Source of the DNA: Methylococcaceae bacterium
GTDB lineage: Bacteria; Pseudomonadota; Gammaproteobacteria; Methylococcales; Methylomonadaceae
Assembly (NCBI GenBank): GCA_009925045.1
Contig: RFQK01000061.1
Location: 1-8,048 of the forward strand
Length of the DNA: 8,048 nucleotides
Direction: 5' to 3'
The position numbers and the translations under genes are program-made. Shown in pieces: positions 1-7,900 of this stretch (positions are counted from its first letter, which is position 1; each line of letters opens with the position of its first letter). The notes under the pieces were generated by a model. It was not told the DNA's origin, searched no databases, and was given only the letters and a program-made list of their open reading frames with translations.

Positions 1-1384
1 GCGGTGTGTGGTTGTTTGCCCATGCCGACTGAATAGAATCGACCCAGATCCAGGCCTGCTCGATTTCTTCCCGCGACAGGAAAAGTGTTGTGTTGCCGCG
101 CAAAGCTTCAAGAATCAGTTTTTCATAACCACCAAAAATCCGATTGTTTTTGAAGGTTTCCGAGAAACTTAAATCCAGTTTGGTTTGTTGAAGTTTAATG
201 TTGCCATCAATGCCTGGCACTTTATTGAGCATCATGATGTCAACCCCTTCATTGGGCTGAAGATGAATAACCAGTTTATTGGCCGGTAGTTCATTGAAAC
301 TGTCTCTGAAAATATTGTGGGGTAGAGGTTTAAAGTTCACCACAATTTCCGTACGTTTGTTGGGCATGCGTTTACCGGTCCGCATGTAGATAGGCACGCC
401 GGCCCAACGCCAGTTATCAATATCTACGCGCACGGCGACAAAAGTTTCGGTGGTGCTTTGGGTATTGGCACCTTCTTCTTCGAGATAGCCGGGAACGGAT
501 TGTCCTTTGATATGGCCACTGGTGTACTGGCCACGAACAGTCTTTTCATCGACATTGCGAGGCGTAATTGGACGCAGGGCTTTTAGGATCTTGATTTTTT
601 CAGCATGGATGCTTTCCGCAGACAAATTAGTCGGTGGTTCCATGGCGATGAAAGTCAGGATCTGCAGCAAATGATTTTGCAACATATCGCGCAACTGGCC
701 GGTTTTGTCGAAGTATTCCCAACGACCTTCAATACCAATATCTTCACCGACGGTGATCTGAATATGATCGATCGAATTATGATTCCAGTTGGTATATAAA
801 ATTGAGTTGCCAAAACGCAGGGCCAATAAATTCAATACCGTTTCTTTGCCAAGGTAGTGGTCAATGCGGTAAACCTGTTCTTCAGCAAAAACATCGGCGA
901 CGACATCATTGATTTCTTGTGAAGACTTGAGATCGTGGCCAATGGGTTTTTCCATGACCATGCGCGATTCGGGGGTTAAAACGCCACACGCATCCAGACC
1001 CTGGCAAATGCTTTTAAACAGGAAAGGGGCTACCGCAAAGTAGTTCACCATAACCCGTTTTTCGCTATCAACGACTTGATTAAGCTGCTGATATTGGCTA
1101 GGGTCGGTTAAATCAATTTTGAGATAGGACAAGCGTTTGGAAAATCGTTCCCAGATGGCTTCGTCTATGGTGTTGTTGAGGAATGATTGCAGGCTTTGAT
1201 AGGCAATCTTAACGAAATCATCGCTGTTTTGTTCCACACGATCGACACCAATGATGCGGGTATCTTGTTCTAGGAGATTGTGTTTATCAAGACGGTAGAG
1301 AGAGATTATTAATTTACGTTTGGATAGATCACCCATTGCACCGTAAATTACCAAGTCGCAAGGACGGTATTGAGTTGTATTCAT
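1..1384 (-). CDS. zwf: Glucose-6-phosphate 1-dehydrogenase, C-terminal end cut by window
   Basis: This cytoplasmic enzyme oxidises glucose 6-phosphate to 6-phosphogluconolactone and reduces NAD(P)+, the entry step of the oxidative pentose phosphate and Entner-Doudoroff routes. Read from ATG at 1384, the frame stays open for 461 codons to position 2 and runs off the window; E. coli Zwf has 491 residues, so about 30 are missing. Visible signatures are the Rossmann nucleotide-binding motif GAMGDL (residues 15-20), MEKPIG near 144-149, the substrate-binding motif RIDHYLGKE at 173-181, EGRWEYFDKTG near 219-229, and LRDMLQNH ending in the presumed catalytic His238. VDIDNWRWAGVP and TGKRMP follow, and the last part (EQAWIWVDSI) matches the E. 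coli C-terminal region. The match is continuous without frameshift. The start is supported by homology; the only Shine-Dalgarno-like match (GGTGA, 1387-1391) sits very close to the ATG. The gene lies downstream of mutS on the same strand, 166 bp away, with its own likely promoter. Confidence 0.96.
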   Translation of the reverse strand, partial: MNTTQYRPCDLVIYGAMGDLSKRKLIISLYRLDKHNLLEQDTRIIGVDRVEQNSDDFVKIAYQSLQSFLNNTIDEAIWERFSKRLSYLKIDLTDPSQYQQLNQVVDSEKRVMVNYFAVAPFLFKSICQGLDACGVLTPESRMVMEKPIGHDLKSSQEINDVVADVFAEEQVYRIDHYLGKETVLNLLALRFGNSILYTNWNHNSIDHIQITVGEDIGIEGRWEYFDKTGQLRDMLQNHLLQILTFIAMEPPTNLSAESIHAEKIKILKALRPITPRNVDEKTVRGQYTSGHIKGQSVPGYLEEEGANTQSTTETFVAVRVDIDNWRWAGVPIYMRTGKRMPNKRTEIVVNFKPLPHNIFRDSFNELPANKLVIHLQPNEGVDIMMLNKVPGIDGNIKLQQTKLDLSFSETFKNNRIFGGYEKLILEALRGNTTLFLSREEIEQAWIWVDSIQSAWANNHTP

Positions 1385-1550
1385 CGTCACCGAATCGGAT
1401 TCACAGGCTAGCCGCTTAACTGATTAGCCTTGGTTAAAGAATGCTGGTCATTATACTGGTCGCTTGCCATTCGAAACAAGCATATCGCGTGCAGACCGCA
1501 TCAGTACTGAATTTGTTTTAAAATCACCAGCATCAAATTTAGGAGTAAGA
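1385..1550. other. mutS-zwf intergenic gap and zwf leader
   Basis: This 166-bp gap contains the zwf promoter candidate and an untranslated leader. The leader carries a short inverted repeat, aggcta (1405-1410) with tagcct (1425-1430), overlapping an 8-bp palindrome ggctagcc at 1406-1413. I see no clear rho-independent terminator for mutS (no strong hairpin followed by a T-run on the minus strand) and no additional gene. Confidence 0.6.
1450..1479 (-). promoter_or_regulatory. Probable zwf promoter
   Basis: On the minus strand a perfect TATAAT lies at 1455-1450, 65 bp upstream of the zwf ATG. A partial -35 match, TTGTTT (1479-1474), sits 18 bp further upstream. The -10 is exact but the -35 is weak and there is no extended -10 TG. 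It is the best sigma-70-type candidate in the mutS-zwf gap and implies that zwf can be transcribed independently of mutS. Confidence 0.5.
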
Positions 1551-2201
1551 CTAATTCAAATCCATTGAGTTTTTAAGCTGATAGAGAAATTCCAGGGCTT
1601 GTTTGGGACTTAAGTCATCAGGTTGAATCGATTCCAAAAGACTTAAAGCTGGATGGGGTTCTGGGGATGCGAATATATCAAATTGATTAATTTCAACCGC
1701 TTGCAGAGGTTCGCGAACGGCTTGATTTTCCAATTTATGTAATTTGCGACGTGCATTCTCAATAACTGAGCGTGGAACTCCAGCGAGTGCGGCTACCTGT
1801 AAACCATAACTTTGGCTGGCCGGTCCCGGCTTAACAGCGTGTAAAAATACGATGGAATCGCCATGCTCAATCGCATCCAGATGAATATTGGCAATCCCGC
1901 TGTGTTCTTCAGCCAGGCTGGTCAGTTCAAAATAATGAGTCGCAAACAATGTATAAGCTTGAGTCTGGCGACTGAGATGATCCGCACAGGCCCAGGCTAA
2001 AGATAAACCATCAAAAGTACTGGTGCCACGCCCAATCTCGTCCATCAAAATCAGGCTGTTGCGGGTGGCGTTATGCAGAATATTGGCAGTTTCCGACATT
2101 TCCACCATAAAAGTCGAGCGACCACTGGCTAAATCATCTGAAGCACCAATTCGGGTAAAGATTTTGTCAATAGGGCCGCAGCTAAAACGCTTGGCAGGCA
2201 C

Positions 2202-2208
2202 GTAACCT
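2202..2208 (-). other. mutS deletion junction 2 (P-loop lost)
   Basis: On the minus strand the reading HEPGIR ends with codon AGG at 2208-2206. One base (2205) follows, then TAC-GTG begins YVPAKRF and [11 protein letters not shown] in another frame. In E. coli MutS these flank residues 580-638, the segment with EGRHPVVE and the Walker A motif GPNMGGKST. About 59 codons (about 176 bp) are therefore missing. Without the shift the upstream frame ends at a TAG at 2184-2182. Confidence 0.85.
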
Positions 2209-3288
2209 TATACCGGGTTCATGGCTGAGTAAGGGTTGAACCAAGTCCAGCGTTTCAGCCCGTTCGGCAAAATTAATTAATACGTCCAGTTCTGTCAGTG
2301 CAGCAGCGCAATTTTGGATGGTGGTCAGTTGCGCCAGAAGCTGCTCTAACAAGTCTTCGTATAAGGATTTTTCGTAACTCAGTGACTTATCGCGGGCACT
2401 GAGTACTTTATCTTCAAAATTCTTCAGTTCTTCAGTGATGTAGCGTTCAGCACCTTTGAGAGTTTGCTTGCGTGTGTAATGCAGTGGCACTTTGTCTGCA
2501 TGGGTATGACTGATTTCAATGTAATACCCGTGCACACGGTTGTAATTGACTTTTAAGGTACTAATCCCGGTTTCCTGGCGTTCACGAATTTCCATATCGA
2601 TTAGAAACTGGTCAGCGTTCTGACTGAGGAGGCGCAATTCGTCTAATTCGGCATCATAACCGGGGGCAATTACACCGCCGTCTCGGACTAAGACCGGAGG
2701 GTTATCAACAATCGCAGCTTGTAATAATGTCAATAGTTGCGGTTGCGGTGCAATTTGTCTGGTGAGTTCGCTGATGTGATGACAGCTATCGATAGTGAAT
2801 AACAGCACTTGCAAGTCCGGCAACACCGCCAAGGTTTGTCGCAAAACCAATAGATCTCGGGGTCGGGCTGATTTTAAAGCGATCCGCGAACTAATCCGTT
2901 CTATATCACCAACGCCACGCAGGGATTGCTGCAAGTTTTGATACAGCCTGTCATTGAGCAAACTGGCGATACTGTCGTAACGGGCTTTTATGTGTTGCTG
3001 GTCGCGCAAAGGACGGTGAATCCAGCGTCGTAAGCAGCGACTGCCCATAGCCGTGATTGTTTTGTCCAGAACACCCAGTAAGGTGTATTGCAATTGACCG
3101 CTGGGATGAAAATCCAGTTCTAAATTCCGGCGACTGGCGGCATCCAGTTCGATGCAGTCTGAGTTTTGTTCAACTTTAATGCCATGCAGATGCGGCAGGC
3201 TACTTTGTTGGGTATCTTTGAGATATTGCAATAAACTGCCAGCAGCACAAATGGCCAGGGATAAGGCTTGGCAGCCAAAGCCTTTTAA

Positions 3289-3298
3289 ATCGAACACG
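3289..3298 (-). other. mutS deletion junction 1
   Basis: On the minus strand the reading ERKVVRV ends at about 3293, and the homology resumes one base out of frame as [11 protein letters not shown]. The two sides correspond to about residue 113 and about residue 220 of E. coli MutS, so roughly 105 codons of the connector domain are missing. Only one base (3292) is left between in-frame codons of the two sides, so the deletion length is 2 modulo 3. The exact end points are ambiguous by a few bases. Confidence 0.8.
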
Positions 3299-3685
3299 CA
3301 CCACTTTGCGCTCAACCGGACCCTTGCTTTTGGCGGGATCACCAATTTGTTCACAAATGGCAATCGATTCGCCCTGACGAATCAGGCGGGCGATATAATT
3401 TTCCGCGGCATGGTAGGGAATGCCGCACATTGGAATGGGTTCGCCACCCGAATGACCGCGGGCGGTCAGGGTAATATCCAGCAACTGAGCGGCTTTCTGA
3501 GCATCCGATAAAAACAGCTCATAAAAATCCCCCATCCTATAGAACAGCAAAGTTTCAGGATAATCCGACTTGATGCGAAGAAACTGCTGCATCATCGGAG
3601 TATGTTGTGAAAGCGGTTCCTTGGTTTGTTCCTGATTTTTTGAGAGGCTCATTTCAGTAATCATGTCATCAAGAATTATTGTCCC

Positions 3686-3717
3686 TGACGCTAAACAATG
3701 CGAAAAAATTAGCGTCA
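3686..3717. repeat. 9-bp inverted repeat in the mutS leader
   Basis: The arms tgacgctaa (3686-3694) and ttagcgtca (3709-3717) are perfect reverse complements separated by 14 nt. The repeat lies 34 bp upstream of the preferred mutS ATG (3652) and overlaps the alternative TTG start at 3718-3716. In a transcript it could form a hairpin near the translation start; as DNA it could be a dyad operator. No regulator is known from the sequence. Confidence 0.6.
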
Positions 3718-3734
3718 ATTCTAGACTATTGTAA

Positions 3735-3825
3735 AGGGGCCAGGCTCAATAATTGATCTCAATGGCAAAACATTTTTCACCACTACTGGGGTTTCAGGCG
3801 ACTTATTATGATGAGCCTGGCCCCT
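3735..3825. repeat. Palindromic element with perfect 14-bp terminal inverted repeats (MITE/REP-like)
   Basis: The left arm aggggccaggctca (3735-3748) and right arm tgagcctggcccct (3812-3825) are exact reverse complements around 63 bp of AT-richer DNA with no ORF. A 6-bp direct repeat, ctattg, lies at 3726-3731 and again at 3824-3829, partly overlapping the right arm; it could be a target duplication, but its position is asymmetric. G-rich palindromes of this kind often accompany REP-associated (IS200-like) transposases or are their non-coding derivatives; that link is inference. The element occupies the divergent mutS/efflux promoter region. Confidence 0.65.
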
Positions 3826-3831
3826 ATTGAA

Positions 3832-3837
3832 TATAAT
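3832..3837 (+). promoter_or_regulatory. Candidate -10 box for the efflux operon
   Basis: A perfect TATAAT lies 46 bp upstream of the first ATG of the adaptor gene and starts 6 bp after the right arm of the inverted-repeat element. No good -35 hexamer occurs at 16-18 bp spacing (TGATGA at 3809-3814 is the 17-bp position), because that spacer is occupied by the repeat arm. The promoter may therefore be weak or activator-dependent. Confidence 0.4.
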
Positions 3838-3873
3838 GGGCGCTTAAAACCAAAAACTATATTGAATTTCATC

Positions 3874-3880
3874 GGAAGGA
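3874..3880 (+). promoter_or_regulatory. Ribosome-binding site of the adaptor gene
   Basis: GGAAGGA is followed by two adjacent ATG codons at 3884 and 3887. The spacing is 3 nt to the first and 6 nt to the second, so the second ATG is the better placed initiator. The choice changes the protein by only one residue. Confidence 0.7.
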
Positions 3881-3883
3881 ATA

Positions 3884-4993
3884 ATGATGTTTTTAGGCAT
3901 GATGCTATTTCAACGGGTAAATCTGCTCGTATTAACCTCACTTCTTTTGCTGACCGCTTGCACTAGCGGTGATGACAAGCAAGCTACCCAAGAAAAGCCG
4001 GCGTTATCTGTGAATCTGACTAAGCCCGTTGCTAGTCGGGTGCCACTGACTTTAATGGCTAATGGTTCGATTGCGGCTTGGGATGAAATTACGATCAGTT
4101 CGGAAATTAGTGGTTTGCAATTAGCGAAAGTTTTGGTTGAAGTTGGTCAGGTTGTGCATAAAGGACAGTTACTGGCGGCATTCAATCAAGACATGGTCCG
4201 GGCAGAGTTGGAGCAGAGTAAAGCGAATCTGGAAGTCGCGAAAGCCAGTGCGGAAGAGGCGCGTCTCAATGCCGACAGGGCGAGGCAGAGTAGAGAAAAA
4301 CTGGCCATGAGTGCTCAGCAAATTGCCCGTTATCTGGCGGAAGAAAAAATGTCGGAAGCCAAGTTACTGGCTGCTCAGGCCAATCTGCAAGCTCAACAGG
4401 TTCGTATGAATAATACGCAAGTTTTGGCCATGGATGATGGTGTAATTTCTGGACGTCTGGCCACTATCGGTGGTGTTTACAATGTCGGCCAGGAGTTATT
4501 CAAATTAATTCGTCAGCAGCGTTTGGAGTGGCGGGCTGAGGTCAATGCTGCCGAGATTAATCATTTACAAACAGCTATGCCGGTGACGATAACGGTATCT
4601 GATGTCGGCGCGATTCAAGGAGTGATTAGAACGATTGCGCCTTCACTCAATCCAAATACGCGTCAGGCGCTGATCTATGTCGATCTGCCGCAAGCCATTT
4701 CATTGGGTTTTCATAGTGGCATGTTCGCACGTGGTGAATTTCAATACGGGGATACTTCGGTGCTGCTGGTGCCGCAATCTGCGGTTCTGTTCAGGGATGG
4801 ATTTCATTATGTGTTCACGGTGGACCAACAAGCCAACGGATTGTTTAAGGCCCATCAGCTAAAAGTCGAAGTAGGGGCAGTGGTAAAGGATCAACTCATT
4901 ATCCGATCAGGCTTAGAGGCTGATCAGACTATTGTCGTTGCTGGCGTCGCTTTTCTGAGCGATGGTGATTCCGTTAAGGTGATCGCCGAATGA
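3884..4993 (+). CDS. RND efflux periplasmic adaptor (membrane fusion protein), lipoprotein
   Basis: This 369-residue protein would bridge an inner-membrane RND pump and an outer-membrane channel across the periplasm. Residues 10-26 form a hydrophobic signal ending in the lipobox LTAC, so Cys26 should be lipidated after signal peptidase II cleavage. The first lipoyl-like half (about 60-100: GSIAAWDEITISSEISGL and VGQVVHKGQLLA) is followed by an Ala/Glu/Gln-rich helical hairpin (about 103-175) and the second lipoyl half (about 180-210: DDGVISGRLATIGGVYNVGQ). A beta-barrel (about 215-290, RTIAPSLNPNTRQALIYVDL) and a C-terminal membrane-proximal part (VPQSAVLFRDGFHYVF to GDSVKVIAE) complete the AcrA/MexA-type order. 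Length and architecture are normal. Its stop overlaps the start of the pump gene by ATGA, showing a co-translated operon. The substrate cannot be read from the sequence. Confidence 0.93.
   Translation: MMFLGMMLFQRVNLLVLTSLLLLTACTSGDDKQATQEKPALSVNLTKPVASRVPLTLMANGSIAAWDEITISSEISGLQLAKVLVEVGQVVHKGQLLAAFNQDMVRAELEQSKANLEVAKASAEEARLNADRARQSREKLAMSAQQIARYLAEEKMSEAKLLAAQANLQAQQVRMNNTQVLAMDDGVISGRLATIGGVYNVGQELFKLIRQQRLEWRAEVNAAEINHLQTAMPVTITVSDVGAIQGVIRTIAPSLNPNTRQALIYVDLPQAISLGFHSGMFARGEFQYGDTSVLLVPQSAVLFRDGFHYVFTVDQQANGLFKAHQLKVEVGAVVKDQLIIRSGLEADQTIVVAGVAFLSDGDSVKVIAE
4976..4982 (+). promoter_or_regulatory. Ribosome-binding site of the pump gene inside the adaptor gene
   Basis: AAGGTGA lies within the last codons of the adaptor gene, 7 nt before the ATG at 4990. 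Together with the ATGA overlap it supports this start and suggests translational coupling of pump to adaptor. Confidence 0.6.
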
Positions 4994-7900
4994 ATGTCTC
5001 TTCCTGGTGTATAAAAAATCCGCTGCCTGCCATCATTTTATTTGTAGTGCTATGTGCTGCTGGCTTGATGAGTTTCAGTGCTATGAAAATTCAGCAGTTC
5101 CCGGATCTGGATTTGCCGACGGTGACCATTTCGGCCAGTTTACCCGGCGCTGCGCCTGAACAACTGGAAAATGATGTAGCCCGTAAAATTGAAGACAGTC
5201 TGGTCACTATACAGTCACTCAAACACATCACCACTAAAATCCAAGACGGTGTCGTCAATGTGGTCGCTGAATTCAGACTGGAAAAACCGGTTCAGGATGC
5301 GGTGGATGATGTGCGATCTGCAGTCAGTAAAATTCGTTCCGAATTTCCAGGGGATTTGCGAGATCCTGTCATCGATAAGCTGGATTTAGCCGGAGCACCA
5401 ATTCTGGCATATGCGGTTGATGCTAAACAGCTCGATGAAGAAGCGCTGTCTTGGTTTGTAGATGACACTTTAAGCAAGCGTTTGTTAAAAGTGAAAGGGG
5501 TTGGTGCGGTGACTCGGGTGGGTGGCGTTAAGCGTGAGATTGCCATTCATATCGATCCACTTAAATTGCAAGCATTAGGCATTACCGCGACTGAAGTATC
5601 TCGGCAACTGAAACAGGTTCAGCAAAATAACGCCGGTGGTCGTACCGATTTAGGCTCTGGTGAACAGATGGTGCGAACCTTAGGTAATGTCAACTCGGTT
5701 GATGAAATTCGGCCGATTGAGATCGCCTTGAGTGGTGGTCGCAAAGTACGGCTAGATGAAATCGCTGAAATCAATGATAGCGTTGCCGAAATCAGAAGTA
5801 AGGCTTTTTTAAATGGCAAAACCGTAGTCGGTTTTGAGATCACCCGTAGTCGTGGTTCTAGTGAAGTAGAAGTGGGGGCTGGGGTCGAAACCGTCCTGGC
5901 CGAGGTGAAACAACAATATCCCGATGTTGAATTTACCCAAGCATTTGATTTTGTTAAGCCTGTTCAGGAAGAGTTTGATGGCTCTATGACCATGCTCTAT
6001 GAAGGCGCATTACTGGCGGTGCTAGTGGTCTGGTTATTTTTACGTGACTGGCGCGCCACCTTGGTATCTTCTGTCGCCTTGCCTTTGTCGGTGATTCCGG
6101 CTTTTATCGGCATGGAATATCTGGGCTTTAGTATTAACGTCGTTACGCTTTTGGCTTTGTCATTAGTCATCGGGATTCTGGTCGACGATGCGATTGTTGA
6201 GGTTGAAAACATTGTCCGTCATCAGCATATGGGCAAATCGGCTTATCAATCAGCGATGGAGGCGGCAGATGAAATCGGACTGGCCGTGGTCGCAACTACT
6301 TTTACTTTGATTGCGGTATTTTTGCCAACTGCCTTTATGACGGGTGTGGCCGGCCGTTTTTTTAAACAGTTTGGCTGGACAGCGGCGATTGCGGTGTTTG
6401 CCTCTTTAGTGGTCGCGCGCATGCTAACGCCTATGTTGGCAGCGTATATCCTAAAAGACAATCAGACTCAGCAGGAGAAAGATGGCTGGCTAATGCGTCA
6501 ATATCGCCTGATGGTGGCTTGGTGTTTGCACCACCGTCACATCACCATGATTGCATCGGTGGCATTTTTTATCGGTTCGATTATGTTGATTCCTTTATTG
6601 CCTAAAGGTTTCATTCCGCCGGATGATAATTCCCAAAGTCAGGTTTTTCTGGAGTTGCCGCCGGGTTCTAGCCTGCAACAAACTGAATCGATGGCGGAAC
6701 GAGCCCGCCAGTTGGTGAGTAAAGTTCAATATGTGGAATCAATTTATACCACCATAGGTTCAGGTTCCGTAGGCAGTGACCCCATGAGTGCGACTAAAAA
6801 TGCTCCCAGCGAGGTAAGAAAAGCAACGCTGACCTTGTTGTTGACCGAACGACAAAGTCGTCCTGTGCGTAAATCAGTCGTCGAACAACAAATTCGTGAG
6901 GTCTTAACCGAATTACCCGGCGTCAGAACCAAAGTCGGTTTGGCCGCTTCCGGAGAAAAGTTTGTCTTGGCATTGAGTAGTGATGAACCACAAGCATTGT
7001 CTATGGCCGCCCAGAGTCTGGAAAAAGAACTGCGTACGATTCCAGGCTTGGGTACCATTGCCTCGACCGCGAGTCTGAGTCGGCCTGAAATCGCTGTGCA
7101 GCCCGATTATGCCCGCATGGCTGATTTTGGTGTGACCAGTCAGGCAATTGCCGAAACACTGCGCATAGCCACTGTTGGTGATTATGATACGGTGATTCCC
7201 AAATTGAATTTGTCACAACGCCAGATTCCGGTGGTCGTCAAACTGGCGCAGGATGGTCGAGAAAATCTGGACATACTGAAACACTTAGCCGTTCCTAGCA
7301 ACCATCCGCAAAAGCCAGCGCCGATTTTGGCGCAAGTGGCTGATCTCAGTCTTTCCAGCGGGCCGGCTTTAATTACACGCTACGATCGCTCTCGTAATAT
7401 CAATATTGAAATCGAATTGTCAGGTAAACCCTTAGGTGATGTGACTCAAGCTGTCGATCAGTTGCCGACTATCCGTAACTTGCCCGCCGGTGTCAGGAAA
7501 ATCAGTCTCGGTGATGCCGAGATGATGGTGGAGTTGTTTCAAAGTTTCGGTGTGGCGATGCTGACCGGTGTGTTTTGTATTTTTGTGGTGCTGATTTTAT
7601 TATTCAAAGATGTATTGCAACCGGTCACGATTCTGATGGCTTTGCCCTTATCCTTTGGTGGTGGCTTTGTGGCTTTGTTGCTCGCGCAAAAAAGTTTTTC
7701 CATGCCGTCTTTAATCGGTTTGATCATGCTGATGGGCATCGCCACCAAAAACTCTATTTTGTTGGTTGAGTATGCGATTGTCGCCAGACAAAAACTACAG
7801 ATGAGTCGTTACGAAGCCTTACTGGACGCCTGTCACAAGCGAGCCAGACCTATTATTATGACGACGATTGCGATGGGGGCGGGGATGTTACCGATTGCTT

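Larger units (their letters stand above)
1551..3652 (-). pseudogene. mutS: DNA mismatch repair protein MutS, disrupted by two internal out-of-frame deletions
   Basis: MutS is the ATP-dependent sensor that binds mismatches and recruits MutL. Three pieces in three different frames align in order with E. coli MutS (853 residues). The first (3652-3296, 119 codons) carries [10 protein letters not shown] and GDFYELF with the mismatch-contacting Phe-x-Glu. The second (3294-2206, 363 codons) carries [39 protein letters not shown] and VHGYYIEIS of the core and clamp. The third (2204-1551, 217 codons plus TAG) carries [14 protein letters not shown], the Walker B/signature region [10 protein letters not shown], the H-loop FATHYFEL and the conserved C-terminal [14 protein letters not shown]. 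About 105 residues (most of the connector domain) and about 59 residues (including the P-loop GPNMGGKST) are absent. Retained plus missing codons sum to about 864, a normal length. ATG 3652 is chosen by comparison with E. coli; ATG 3664 or TTG 3718 are in-frame alternatives, none with a good ribosome-binding site. As written it cannot encode a working ATPase. Real decay or an assembly error are both possible. Confidence 0.9.

Noticed and set aside
605..799. Small plus-strand open frame
   Set aside because: It lies fully inside zwf on the opposite strand, has no ribosome-binding site, and its product resembles no family; it is a shadow of the conserved gene.
1405..1437. Overlapping short inverted repeats in the zwf leader as a riboswitch or attenuator
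   Set aside because: The arms are only 5-6 bp with no recognisable conserved RNA motif and no terminator-like T-run.
1541..1545. aggag on the plus strand as a ribosome-binding site
   Set aside because: No start codon or open frame follows at useful spacing; the region is the 3' end of mutS on the other strand.
2182..3363. Idea that an intron, intein or insertion interrupts mutS
   Set aside because: Sequence is missing at the junctions, not added; no intervening element is present.
3152..3511. 119-codon plus-strand open frame opposite mutS
   Set aside because: It is antisense to conserved MutS segments on both sides of junction 1 and shows no family features.
1551..3652. Idea that the three MutS pieces are separate functional split genes
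   Set aside because: The breaks delete conserved sequence, including the P-loop, rather than just separating domains, and the pieces lack ribosome-binding sites at plausible starts.
3728..3733. TACAAT on the minus strand as a mutS -10 box
   Set aside because: No -35-like hexamer occurs at suitable spacing upstream, so the call would rest on a single imperfect hexamer.
5292..7748. Several 69-104 codon minus-strand frames within the pump gene
   Set aside because: All are antisense to a strongly conserved RND reading frame and lack starts with ribosome-binding sites.
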